Source: Collinsella aerofaciens (GTDB lineage: Bacteria; Actinomycetota; Coriobacteriia; Coriobacteriales; Coriobacteriaceae). Taken from it: 8,520 nt of DNA. The position numbers and the translations under genes were made by a program. The notes under the pieces are model-generated. The model saw only the letters and a program-made list of their open reading frames with translations, did not search any database and was not told the origin of the DNA. Shown in pieces: positions 1-6,316 of the stretch (position 1 is its first letter; each line of letters opens with the position of its first letter). The stretch spans positions 1 through 8,520 of the forward strand of contig JAUUSS010000096.1 in the NCBI GenBank assembly GCA_030841765.1. Reading direction: 5' to 3'.

Positions 1-67
1 GTTGCGGTTAAATACGGACTGTTTCATGCCTTTAAAGGCCACAACAGTCCTTATTTCACCGCAACTT
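1..67. repeat. Hairpin repeat, family 1, copy A
   Basis: An imperfect inverted repeat. The left arm is at 1-20 (GTTGCGGTTAAATACGGACT) and the right arm at 46-65, its reverse complement apart from two positions. They enclose a 25-nt loop that contains the perfect palindrome GCCTTTAAAGGC (28-39). The arms nearly match those at 1282-1348, while the loop sequence differs but has the same length. It lies just after the stop codon of the AbiEi-like gene, so it may act as a 3' structure or weak terminator, but no U-tract follows on either strand. It touches the window edge, so more sequence may belong to it on the left. Confidence 0.75.
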
Positions 68-94
68 ATTGAAGGTGGACCGCGAACGATTTCT

Positions 95-1114
95 CTATCG
101 GGATTCGGCGTAGGGTTTTGTTGTCGGAATGCCGTAACCGCGCATCATGGCACCGAACGATTCTACGTCGTAGGTGTCCGAGAGTTTGAAATGAATGATG
201 TTGTGGCCCATGGCGCGAAGGTTCGCGTCGCGCATGAGGGCCGCTCGATACGTTTTTGCCGCCGCCCGCTCTGCATTATTTTGAGCCTCGTCTTCAAACT
301 TGCCCAGCCCATGCAGCTCTGCCAGCGTCCATGAGCCGTCTGGCATCTGCCAGCCATAATCTGCTAGATAATAGCCAGCGTTTCCCGGCCGCGTTATCTC
401 AACTTGAAGCTCGGGCGCGGCAACCCCAGCGAGAATCATCGCTGCCCTCGCCTCAGACTCACCGCCATTGCCTGACCTGCCATCCATATAATCAAAAACG
501 TCAAAAGCACGCGCGATGCCATGCAGCCCTCGACAATTTGCCTGCGCATATGCTCGCAGCTCTTCGCGCTCGACATCGTACTCACGGGCCAAGCCATCGA
601 CATAACCCAGCGCATAGCGAAAGGCGCTCGATCGCGCGATATCAACAACCGTTCGACACGGATCCGTCAGTGTAAACAGACCAAGCCGCCACACTTCGCC
701 CGGGCGCCAGCGCTTGTATTCAACGAACTCATACGTATCACGCCTTGTAGACCGTGGCAGCAGCACTTGCACTTTATCCAGAAGCGTATACGCCGAGCCG
801 ATGCCGTAGAGCAGCGCTGCTGTCGCTCCGCAGAACACAGCATCCGGTTCAACGACCGCAATAGCGGATGCCAGCTGAAAGATACGATCTTCAACCCCAA
901 GATTATTCCAATAGACCGGATCCGCATACACGTGGTTGTAAAGACGAAGCATGAGCTCTTCCTGCATAAGCTCACGCGCGCGGCGTTCATCCCAAGGATC
1001 AATTGTTATAAGCAGCTGTCCATCTTGATGAATTCCAACGGCCGAGAATAGCATCCTTGCATATGACTGCGGAAAATGTTTGCCTTTATCGAGCATGGCC
1101 AACCCCATAACCAT
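95..1114 (-). CDS. AbiEi-like protein with DUF559/Vsr-like nuclease C-terminus
   Basis: A 339-aa protein that resembles actinobacterial proteins combining an AbiEi-type antitoxin-like region with a C-terminal PD-(D/E)XK-like domain. The middle part shows the usual segments VFCGATAALLYGI (93-105), VQVLLPRSTRR (115-125) and LTDPCRTVVDIARSSAF (149-165). The C-terminal third has GGESEARAAMILAG (217-230), PELQVEI (234-240), D252 and AELHGLGKF (266-274), then a late strand GHNIIHFK (303-310). E219, D252 and E267 sit where such folds place acidic residues, but the ExH in place of a clean ExK/EYDG motif leaves activity uncertain. No partner toxin gene (AbiEii nucleotidyltransferase) is visible. There is no convincing Shine-Dalgarno sequence; GTG 1117, ATG 1114, ATG 1108 and ATG 1096 are all possible starts, and GGGG precedes ATG 1096 by six bases. 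The family call rests on motif memory; the biological role is unknown. Hairpin repeats flank the gene on both sides. Confidence 0.7.
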   Translation of the reverse strand: MVMGLAMLDKGKHFPQSYARMLFSAVGIHQDGQLLITIDPWDERRARELMQEELMLRLYNHVYADPVYWNNLGVEDRIFQLASAIAVVEPDAVFCGATAALLYGIGSAYTLLDKVQVLLPRSTRRDTYEFVEYKRWRPGEVWRLGLFTLTDPCRTVVDIARSSAFRYALGYVDGLAREYDVEREELRAYAQANCRGLHGIARAFDVFDYMDGRSGNGGESEARAAMILAGVAAPELQVEITRPGNAGYYLADYGWQMPDGSWTLAELHGLGKFEDEAQNNAERAAAKTYRAALMRDANLRAMGHNIIHFKLSDTYDVESFGAMMRGYGIPTTKPYAESR

Positions 1115-1281
1115 CACGGCGGAGAGAATACCATTACGCTATCGCATGCTTCCGTTCGCAGGCCTTGCCAAAAGCTGACCAAAAGCTTGACGCCGCAGGT
1201 CAGAGCTTCAAAAAATATTTCCACTCTCGGTAGACGGTCGCTACGACCCTCCCAACGGCATCAAAATCCAACCTTACAAAT

Positions 1282-1348
1282 AGTTGCGGTGAAATACGGA
1301 CTACATGGGCCATAAAAGCCGAAAAACAGTCCGTATTTCACCGCAACT
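1282..1348. repeat. Hairpin repeat, family 1, copy B
   Basis: A perfect 21-bp inverted repeat: left arm 1282-1302 and right arm 1328-1348, separated by a 25-nt loop holding a smaller GGC/GCC pairing. The left arm differs from copy A (1-67) at one of 20 positions and the right arm also at one, whereas the loops are unrelated. With copy A it brackets the AbiEi-like gene. It occupies the roughly 310-base gap between that gene and the tRNA-Gly gene, which otherwise holds the tRNA terminator (1385-1418) and a short near-tandem repeat (1168-1190). I see no gene and no clear promoter in the rest of that gap. Confidence 0.85.
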
Positions 1349-1380
1349 TAGGTGGGGATGTGGGGTCCCCGGCACGTTTA

Positions 1381-1418
1381 CGAAAACGGCTCTGATCCCA
1401 AAGGGAATCAGAGCCGTT
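1381..1418 (-). terminator. Intrinsic terminator of the tRNA unit
   Basis: On the minus strand a 12-bp perfect stem, AACGGCTCTGAT with ATCAGAGCCGTT, is extended by a CCC/GGG pairing around a TTT loop and one unpaired T. The stem ends in TT, and with the next bases reads TTTTCG. It lies 11 nt after the CCA end of tRNA-Gly, as expected for termination of the tRNA transcript. The U-tract is short, so termination may be incomplete. Confidence 0.8.
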
Positions 1419-1429
1419 AAGCTATCTTA

Positions 1430-1503
1430 TGGAGCGGGCGACGGGAATCGAACCCGCGTCATCAGCTTGGAAGGCTGGGGTTCTACCATTGAACTACGCC
1501 CGC
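1430..1503 (-). tRNA. tRNA-Gly (anticodon TCC)
   Basis: A full cloverleaf can be read: acceptor stem GCGGGCG (1503-1497) pairs with CGCCCGC (1440-1434), the T arm contains GGTTCGATTCC, and the anticodon stem-loop CAGCCTTCCAAGCTG carries TCC, which reads GGA glycine codons. Discriminator T is followed by an encoded CCA (1432-1430). It lies six bases after tRNA-Pro and is probably co-transcribed with it. Confidence 0.96.
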
Positions 1504-1509
1504 AAGATA

Positions 1510-1586
1510 TGGTCGGGACGACAGGATTTGAACCTGCGACATCCTGCTCCCAAAGCAGGCGCGCTACCAAACTGCGCCACGTCCCG
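1510..1586 (-). tRNA. tRNA-Pro (anticodon TGG)
   Basis: A full cloverleaf can be read: acceptor stem CGGGACG (1586-1580) pairs with CGTCCCG, the T arm contains GGTTCAAATCC, and the anticodon loop CTTTGGGAG carries TGG, which reads CCA proline codons. Discriminator A is followed by an encoded CCA. The 77-nt length is normal. It is the first gene of the two-tRNA unit, about 45 nt downstream of the expected transcription start. Confidence 0.96.
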
Positions 1587-1637
1587 AAGGTGTTGAGCAG
1601 CTAAGGTCTAAACCTTGCGTGTCCCAAAGCGAAGGAA

Positions 1638-1666
1638 ATTATAGGGGAGACTCCCCGCCTGTGCAA
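1638..1666 (-). promoter_or_regulatory. Promoter of the tRNA-Pro/tRNA-Gly unit
   Basis: On the minus strand there is a -35 box TTGCAC (1666-1661), a 17-nt spacer and a perfect -10 box TATAAT (1643-1638), a close match to a housekeeping sigma-70-type promoter. The start should fall near 1631. The spacer contains the 13-nt palindrome GGGGAGTCTCCCC (1644-1656), directly against the -10 box. The promoter lies just after the brnQ stop codon, so the tRNAs need not depend on readthrough from brnQ. Confidence 0.9.
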
Positions 1667-1677
1667 GCGCAGAAACC

Positions 1678-3036
1678 CTAGCTCCTCGAATGTGCGACAA
1701 ACTTGCTGTGGAGCAGACCGATCACAAACGCCACCACGGCAACCGGCGCCCACGCGGCTCCAATGTCCGCCAGCGGCAGCGCATCGAACGGCAGCCACGC
1801 ACCCGCAAAGAACGCGTCTCGAACCGAGGTAATCACGCTCTGCACCGCGACAACGCCGCCGACCCAAACCCACACCTGCGGATGCGCGTCGCAAAAACCG
1901 TGCACCAGGCCCATAAGCACCAGCACGATGGCAACGGGATACAAGGCGTTGAGCATGGGCACCGAGAACATAAGGATCACGTCGAGGCCCACGTTGGAGA
2001 GTACGCACGAAAACGCCGCGAACACAAAGGCGAGAACCGCGAAGGGGCGGCGCATGGCCTCCTCGGAGGCCTCTGCTCCCCCTTCGACCACATACGTCTC
2101 GCAGAAGTAGCGCGAGCAGCAGCTGATGAGGCCGATGCACACGTTCATGCAGGCGAGGAAGAAGATGGCGAAGACCACGACCGTGCCGGCAAGGCCAAAG
2201 TGCATGGAGGCAGAACGGACAAGGATGGCGGCGCCGTTGGTGGCGTCGGGCATCACGGTGCCGAGCTGCATTCCGGCAAGGCCCAAGCCACAGTAGATGA
2301 TGGCCATGAGCACGCCGGCGATCACGCCGGAACGCGAAATCTCAAAGGCCACGCGCTTGTCATCGGTAACACCCAGCTCGTGGATGGTCTCGGCGATGAT
2401 AATGCCGAAGGCGAGCGACGCGAGCAGGTCCATGGTCTGATAGCCAGTCAGAAAGCCCTGCACGGCAGCGCCTGCATCATAGGGAGCCTGCGGCGCGGCA
2501 GCCGGTCCCAGCGGCGAGATCACGGCAGCACCCACAACCAGCACGATGAGCGCAATGAGCGCGGGGCCCGTAATGCGGCCGAGCACGCGCGTGATGACAC
2601 CCGGGCGCAGCGTGAGCGCAAACGCGACAACGAAGAACCCGATGGCAAACACCAGACGTGCCGTGCCAAGCGAAACACCCTCGGGTAGCAGCGGCACCAG
2701 CATTTCGAACGCCGTAGAGCTTGTGCGCGGAATAGCCAGGCACGGGCCGATGGCCAGATACACCGCCGCGACAAAGAACTCACCGAACTTGGGGTGCACG
2801 CGGCCGGCAAGCTCGCGCGCCGTTCCGGCGAGCGCCACGGCGATAAAGCCCATAACAGGCAGGCCGATGGCAGCAATCAAAAAGCCAGTCATGGCAAGCG
2901 GCGTGACCGTGCCGGCCTGCAGCGCCAGCAGCGGCGGAATAATGAGGTTACCGGCGCCAAAGAGCATCGAGAACAGCGCAATGCCGACGGTAACGACATG
3001 GTCGGAGCGCAGACCGCGCGGAGCGGATGAGGCCAT
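1678..3036 (-). CDS. brnQ: BrnQ-family branched-chain amino acid transporter
   Basis: A 452-aa polytopic membrane protein of the LIVCS family, cation-coupled symporters that import leucine, isoleucine and valine across the cytoplasmic membrane. The N-terminal signature LFSMLFGAGNLIIPP (about residues 21-35) is the conserved first-helix motif of BrnQ proteins. It is followed by about a dozen hydrophobic segments, as expected. Length is typical. ATG 3036 is preferred because AAAGG lies seven bases before it; the GTG six bases upstream is only one base from that ribosome binding site. The terminator of the selenium cluster ends about 20 nt before the start codon, leaving almost no room for a separate promoter, so expression may depend on readthrough or on a promoter inside the preceding gene. 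Substrate preference within the branched-chain amino acids cannot be read from the sequence. Confidence 0.9.
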   Translation of the reverse strand: MASSAPRGLRSDHVVTVGIALFSMLFGAGNLIIPPLLALQAGTVTPLAMTGFLIAAIGLPVMGFIAVALAGTARELAGRVHPKFGEFFVAAVYLAIGPCLAIPRTSSTAFEMLVPLLPEGVSLGTARLVFAIGFFVVAFALTLRPGVITRVLGRITGPALIALIVLVVGAAVISPLGPAAAPQAPYDAGAAVQGFLTGYQTMDLLASLAFGIIIAETIHELGVTDDKRVAFEISRSGVIAGVLMAIIYCGLGLAGMQLGTVMPDATNGAAILVRSASMHFGLAGTVVVFAIFFLACMNVCIGLISCCSRYFCETYVVEGGAEASEEAMRRPFAVLAFVFAAFSCVLSNVGLDVILMFSVPMLNALYPVAIVLVLMGLVHGFCDAHPQVWVWVGGVVAVQSVITSVRDAFFAGAWLPFDALPLADIGAAWAPVAVVAFVIGLLHSKFVAHSRS

Positions 3037-3055
3037 ATGCACACCTTTCGGGTCG

Positions 3056-3089
3056 AAACAAAAACGGGACGGGCAAAAGACCCGTCCCG
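3056..3089 (-). terminator. Strong intrinsic terminator after the cysteine desulfurase gene
   Basis: On the minus strand a perfect 9-bp GC-rich stem, CGGGACGGG with CCCGTCCCG, encloses a 7-nt loop and runs straight into TTTTTGTTT. It begins 14 nt after the stop codon of the cysteine desulfurase gene and ends just before the brnQ ribosome binding site. It should end most transcripts of the selenium cluster. Confidence 0.92.
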
Positions 3090-3103
3090 CAAGTATATAC
3101 GCT

Positions 3104-4243
3104 CTAGCAGGCTAAATCGCGCAAAGCGTCAATCGCGGTGTCGACTTCCTCGTCCGTGTTGAAATACCCAAACGAGAAGCGGACGACGCCCTGGCGCTCG
3201 GTCCCCAGCGCGCGGTGCATGAGCGGAGCGCAATGGGCACCGGGGCGCGTCGCAATCCCCCACCCTTGCATGAGCGCGTCCGAAATCTCGGCAGAGTCGA
3301 TATCGGCTACGTTGAGCGACACAATCGCAGAGCGCGCCTGCTGGTCAAAGGCACCGTAGAGCTTAATCCCCGGAATCTTGCGCACACCGGCAAGGAAGCG
3401 ATCAGCGAGCGCACGCTCGTGGGCAGCAATCGCCTCGACCCCACCCTGGGCCTCGATAAAGTCGAGACCAGCGGAAAGTCCCGCGATGCCATGACCGTTG
3501 AGCGTGCCCGCCTCAAGGCGCGTGGGCCACTCAAGCGGCTGCAGCGCATCGAAGCTGTGCACGCCCGTGCCGCCCATGGCCCACGGAGCCACGTCAATGC
3601 CCTCCGCCACGGCCAGGCCGCCGGTGCCTTGAGGTCCCATGAGCCCCTTATGGCCGGTAAAGCACACAATGTCGAGCCCCATGGCCTGCATATCGATATG
3701 CATCGCGCCGGCAGACTGCGAGGCGTCGACGATCACCAGCGCGCCGGCCGCATGCGCGATGGCAGCCACGCGCGCAATGTCGACCGCGTTGCCGGTCACA
3801 TTGGAGGCGTGCGTCACCACCACGGCACGCGTGCCCGGCGTGACCAACCGCTCGAGCTCGTCGTAGTCGAGCACACCGTTCGCGTCGCAGCCCGCATGCT
3901 CAACGGTCACGCCCTGCTCTGCCGCCAAGCGGTTGAGCGGACGTAGCACCGAGTTGTGCTCAAGCACCGTCGTGACCACGCGGTCGCCGGGGCGCACCAC
4001 GCCATTGATAACGGTGTTGAGCGCCGCGGTGGAGTTGGGCGTAAAACAAACATGGTCAGCACGCGGGCAGCCCAGCAAGCGCGCAAGCTTGGCGCGGCAG
4101 CCGTGGATGGTACGTGCCGCATCGAGCGCACCCGAGGTGGCACCGCGCCCAGCATTGCCGAGCGAGCACATCGCTTGCGTCACGGCGTCGATGACCGCCT
4201 GCGGCTTGTGCATGGTCGTCGCCGCGTTATCCAGGTAGATCAT
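3104..4243 (-). CDS. Group II cysteine desulfurase / selenocysteine lyase-like enzyme
   Basis: A 379-aa PLP-dependent class V aminotransferase-fold enzyme that should remove S (or Se) from cysteine (or selenocysteine), leaving alanine. Visible residues are YLDNAATT (3-10), the PLP-stacking histidine in LEHNS (94-98), D173 and Q176 in VDASQSAG, the PLP lysine K199 in TGHKG, and the mobile catalytic Cys C338 in RPGAHCAP. It resembles the cysteine desulfurase subfamily usually found beside selD and yedF (TIGR01977-like) more than housekeeping IscS. ATG 4243 is chosen over the upstream ATG 4258 because GGGAGG sits seven bases before it. This start overlaps the DUF3343 stop codon (ATGA), which suggests translational coupling. 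It is the last gene before the terminator. The likely job is supplying persulfide or selenium to YedF/SelD; which of the two is not visible in the sequence. Confidence 0.9.
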   Translation of the reverse strand: MIYLDNAATTMHKPQAVIDAVTQAMCSLGNAGRGATSGALDAARTIHGCRAKLARLLGCPRADHVCFTPNSTAALNTVINGVVRPGDRVVTTVLEHNSVLRPLNRLAAEQGVTVEHAGCDANGVLDYDELERLVTPGTRAVVVTHASNVTGNAVDIARVAAIAHAAGALVIVDASQSAGAMHIDMQAMGLDIVCFTGHKGLMGPQGTGGLAVAEGIDVAPWAMGGTGVHSFDALQPLEWPTRLEAGTLNGHGIAGLSAGLDFIEAQGGVEAIAAHERALADRFLAGVRKIPGIKLYGAFDQQARSAIVSLNVADIDSAEISDALMQGWGIATRPGAHCAPLMHRALGTERQGVVRFSFGYFNTDEEVDTAIDALRDLAC

Positions 4244-4491
4244 CGCACGACCTCCCACATGTCGATCACCGTAAAGCCCTCGGTGGGAACGCCCGCCGCG
4301 GCGAGTTCGCCGCGCAGCAGCTCCTCATCGGCAGGCAACGCCTTCCACGCCAAACCGCAGCCGGCAGCGACCTCCCCGGGCACGGGAATCGTCCGCCCGG
4401 GAAGACCGCGCTCGATGCACAGGGACTCGCAACCCATGGCGGCCGCCGTGGTGGGAAACGTGATGACAAGCGCCGGGCGCTTCTCCCTCAT
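4240..4491 (-). CDS. DUF3343 small protein, putative Se/S carrier
   Basis: An 83-aa protein of the DUF3343 type, with a short alpha/beta layout: strand PALVITFPTTAAAMG (6-20), PGRTIPVPGEV (31-41), then AGCGLAWK (43-50) and the C-terminal FTVIDMWEV (73-81). Cysteines C21, C25 and C45 are present; the CG motif at 45-46 is the typical conserved site in this family. Proteins like this are commonly found next to yedF, selD and cysteine desulfurases, and are thought to help handle sulfur or selenium, though no function is firmly established. ATG 4491 has GGAG five bases upstream and is preferred to the TTG at 4506. It begins 19 nt after yedF and its stop overlaps the next start, so it belongs to the same transcript. 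Confidence 0.82.
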   Translation of the reverse strand: MREKRPALVITFPTTAAAMGCESLCIERGLPGRTIPVPGEVAAGCGLAWKALPADEELLRGELAAAGVPTEGFTVIDMWEVVR

Positions 4492-4510
4492 GGCAACTCC
4501 AACCAATACG

Positions 4511-5137
4511 CTACGGGCGCACGACGCGCGCGGCCTGCTCCATCTTCTCCACGATCACGTACATGTTGGTGACCTCGCCCACCGCAAGCTGGTCTTTAAT
4601 GCCATAGTGGTCGAGGCAGGTACCGCAGGTGAGAATCTCGACACCCTGCTCCGCCAAGCCCTTCAGGTCATCGAGCACCGGCGAGCCCTCGACGGTGAGC
4701 TTGGCACCGCCGTTGTAGAAAAGCATAGTCGCGGGCAGCTCCTCCTGCTGCGTCACGGCAAAGACAAACGCCTTCATGAGCTTGTGGCCCAGCTCGTCGT
4801 CGCCACGGCCCATGCAATCGGTATAGACGGAAATGACAAGTTTGCCCTTGCCGGCGCTGGCGTCGCAGAAAGCAGCGCCGTCCTGCTCGGGGTCCGCAAC
4901 GGCCACGGCACCGGCGGTCGCGACGGTCACGCGCCACTCAGCGTCAGAAACCTTCTCGACTGAGGCCGTGCAGCCCTTCTCCTGCGCCATCTTGGAGATG
5001 TTCTTGACGGCGGTCTCGTTGTCGACCGAGGTCACGACTGTGCCCTCGCCATCGAGCTGCTTCAGGGCTTTGAGCGTCTTGACGACGGGCAGCGGGCAGG
5101 CATCGCCCATGGCATTGACTTCAATTTTGGTAGACAT
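4511..5137 (-). CDS. yedF: YedF: TusA-like / DsrE-like selenium metabolism protein
   Basis: A 208-aa two-domain protein. Residues 1-75 are a TusA/SirA-like domain with the CPLP motif and its reactive cysteine C14. The C-terminal half, from about 98 on, is DsrE/F-like: LVISVYTDCMGRGDDELG, then FYNGGAKL (140-147) and the paired cysteines in LTCGTCLDHYG (169-179). This architecture is that of the YedF family (TIGR03527-like), which tracks with SelD in genomes and is thought to carry persulfide or selenium rather than catalyse a known reaction. ATG 5137 is preferred, because the AAAGGA in front of it is a good ribosome binding site and would be read as codons if translation began at the TTG at 5152. 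It lies 59 nt after selD, with a stem-loop in the gap. Confidence 0.93.
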   Translation of the reverse strand: MSTKIEVNAMGDACPLPVVKTLKALKQLDGEGTVVTSVDNETAVKNISKMAQEKGCTASVEKVSDAEWRVTVATAGAVAVADPEQDGAAFCDASAGKGKLVISVYTDCMGRGDDELGHKLMKAFVFAVTQQEELPATMLFYNGGAKLTVEGSPVLDDLKGLAEQGVEILTCGTCLDHYGIKDQLAVGEVTNMYVIVEKMEQAARVVRP

Positions 5138-5156
5138 AGTTTTTCCTTTCAAAAGG

Positions 5157-5180
5157 GACCGCCCAGAACAGTAGGCGGTC
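5157..5180 (-). other. Intercistronic stem-loop between selD and yedF
   Basis: On the minus strand GACCGCC pairs perfectly with GGCGGTC around a 10-nt loop, and CCTTTTG follows. It sits between the selD stop and the yedF ribosome binding site. It could be an mRNA stability or processing element or a leaky terminator; the U-tract is too poor to call it a terminator. Confidence 0.55.
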
Positions 5181-5196
5181 GCATAAACGGTTTTCC

Positions 5197-6246
5197 TTAA
5201 TGCACAACGCGAACGGCAGGACCGCCTGGTACCGGCTCGTACACGCGCCCGACGACGGCGGCGATACGTCCTTCGGCATGTAGACGGCTCGCAAGCTCAT
5301 CCACATCAGCAGCAGGTGCCGCGATAAGCAGGCCACCAGACGTCTGCGGGTCGTACAGCGCGTCGAGCATGCCCGGCTCAAGGTCCTCGTCGGCCGTCAC
5401 GCGCGGGCCAAAGAAGTCCTGGTTGCGGTAGGAGCCCGCGGGGATAATGCCCAAACGCGCCATGTCGAGCACCTGGTCAAAGAGTGGCACCGCCCCCGAC
5501 GCAAGCTCAACCTGCACGCCCGAGCCCTCGGCCATCTCGCACGCGTGCCCGATCAGACCAAAGCCCGTAATGTCGGTGCAGCCGTGAAGCTCAAGTCCCT
5601 CGGCCAGACGAATCGGAGCCTCGTTGAGGGTGCGCATCGAGTCAAACATGGCTGCGGCCTCGTCCTGCTCGATGAGCTCGCCCTTAATGGCCGTGGTGAT
5701 GATGCCCGAGCCAACCGCCTTGGTCAGCAGTAACGCATCGCCCACGCGCGCGCCGCTGTTGGCGAGCATGCGGTCGAGCGCGACAAACCCGCTCACGGAC
5801 AGGCCGTACTTGGGCTCGTCGTCGTTGATGGTGTGACCGCCCGCGATGGAGCAACCCGCCTCGACGCACTTGTCGGCGCCGCCCGCCAGAATCTGACCGG
5901 CAACCTCAACGCCCAGACAGCTCGGGATGCACAGCAAGTTCATGGCATGGCTCGGCCGCCCGCCCATGGCGTAGATGTCCGACAGTGAGTTTGCCGCGGC
6001 GATCTGGCCAAATAGAAACGGGTCGTCGACCATCGGTGGGAAGAAGTCGATGGACTGCACGAGCCCCAGGTTCTCCCCTACGCGGAAGACGCTCGCATCG
6101 TCGGAGGTATCGAACCCCACGAGCAAGTTGTCGTTATGCACATTGGGCAAATCGCCCAGGACCTGGGCGAGGGCTCCGGGAGCCAACTTAGCGGCTCAAC
6201 CGCTCGCGGCCGTCATGGACGTGAGCCTAATCTGATCGTCAGCCAT
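5197..6246 (-). CDS. selD: Selenophosphate synthase SelD, itself a selenoprotein (in-frame UGA)
   Basis: SelD makes selenophosphate from selenide and ATP, the Se donor for Sec-tRNA synthesis and for other selenium uses. Translation from ATG 6246, with AGGAGGT at 6257-6251 as a strong ribosome binding site, reaches TGA at codon 17 (6198-6196) in LTSMTAASG-U-AAK, then continues in frame to TAA at 5199-5197, giving 349 aa. E. coli SelD has Cys17 and Lys20 here; this protein has the UGA at 17 and K20, so UGA should be read as selenocysteine. D50, D67 and D90 match the ATP/Mg aspartates of the family, and DPQTSGGLLIA is the typical C-terminal segment. Without recoding, the frame would have to start downstream at an internal codon with no ribosome binding site and lack the catalytic residues. 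Decoding requires selA, selB and selC elsewhere in the genome. The start is 70 nt after the activase stop. Confidence 0.95.
6152..6198 (-). promoter_or_regulatory. Candidate bacterial SECIS element for selD
   Basis: The UGA is at 6198-6196. Downstream in the mRNA, UCGCCCAG and CUGGGCGA (6170-6152) form a perfect 8-bp stem with apical loop GUC, closed by a G, so the tip reads GGUC, similar to the GGUCU tip of the E. coli fdhF element. The loop is 33 nt after the UGA, inside the 16-37 nt spacing used by SECIS search models, as I recall them. A second, nearer hairpin GGCUC-CCG-GAGCC (6184-6172) has a C-rich triloop and fits less well. The two do not overlap and could stack. Confidence 0.65.
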
Positions 6247-6316
6247 CGATACCTCCTCTCATCGGTCAATCATTTTCTCCCAGTATACGCATGAATGCGA
6301 GCCTGCGGCGGATGCA

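Noticed and set aside
1..1348. CRISPR array or classical insertion sequence
   Set aside because: Only two palindromic units about 1.28 kb apart, no regular spacers and no transposase.
1305..1604. Plus-strand open frame of 99 codons
   Set aside because: It runs across the antisense of both tRNA genes and their terminator; the translation is the typical artefact of antisense tRNA sequence.
1690..2688. Long plus-strand open frame of 332 codons
   Set aside because: It is antisense to brnQ, with a low-complexity His/Arg/Gly-rich translation and no family resemblance; a shadow of the GC-rich coding strand.
3956..4963. Long plus-strand open frame of 335 codons
   Set aside because: It spans the antisense of three recognised genes and has no recognisable domain.
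6172..6184. GGCUC-CCG-GAGCC hairpin as the SECIS element
   Set aside because: Its distance from the UGA is close to that of the E. coli fdhF element, but its triloop CCG lacks the G/U tip seen in bacterial SECIS loops; the 6152-6170 hairpin fits better.
5197..6186. SelD as a 329-aa protein starting at an internal codon
   Set aside because: This start lacks a ribosome binding site and the catalytic residues. The frame upstream of the TGA has a perfect ribosome binding site and clear SelD homology, so the TGA is better read as selenocysteine.
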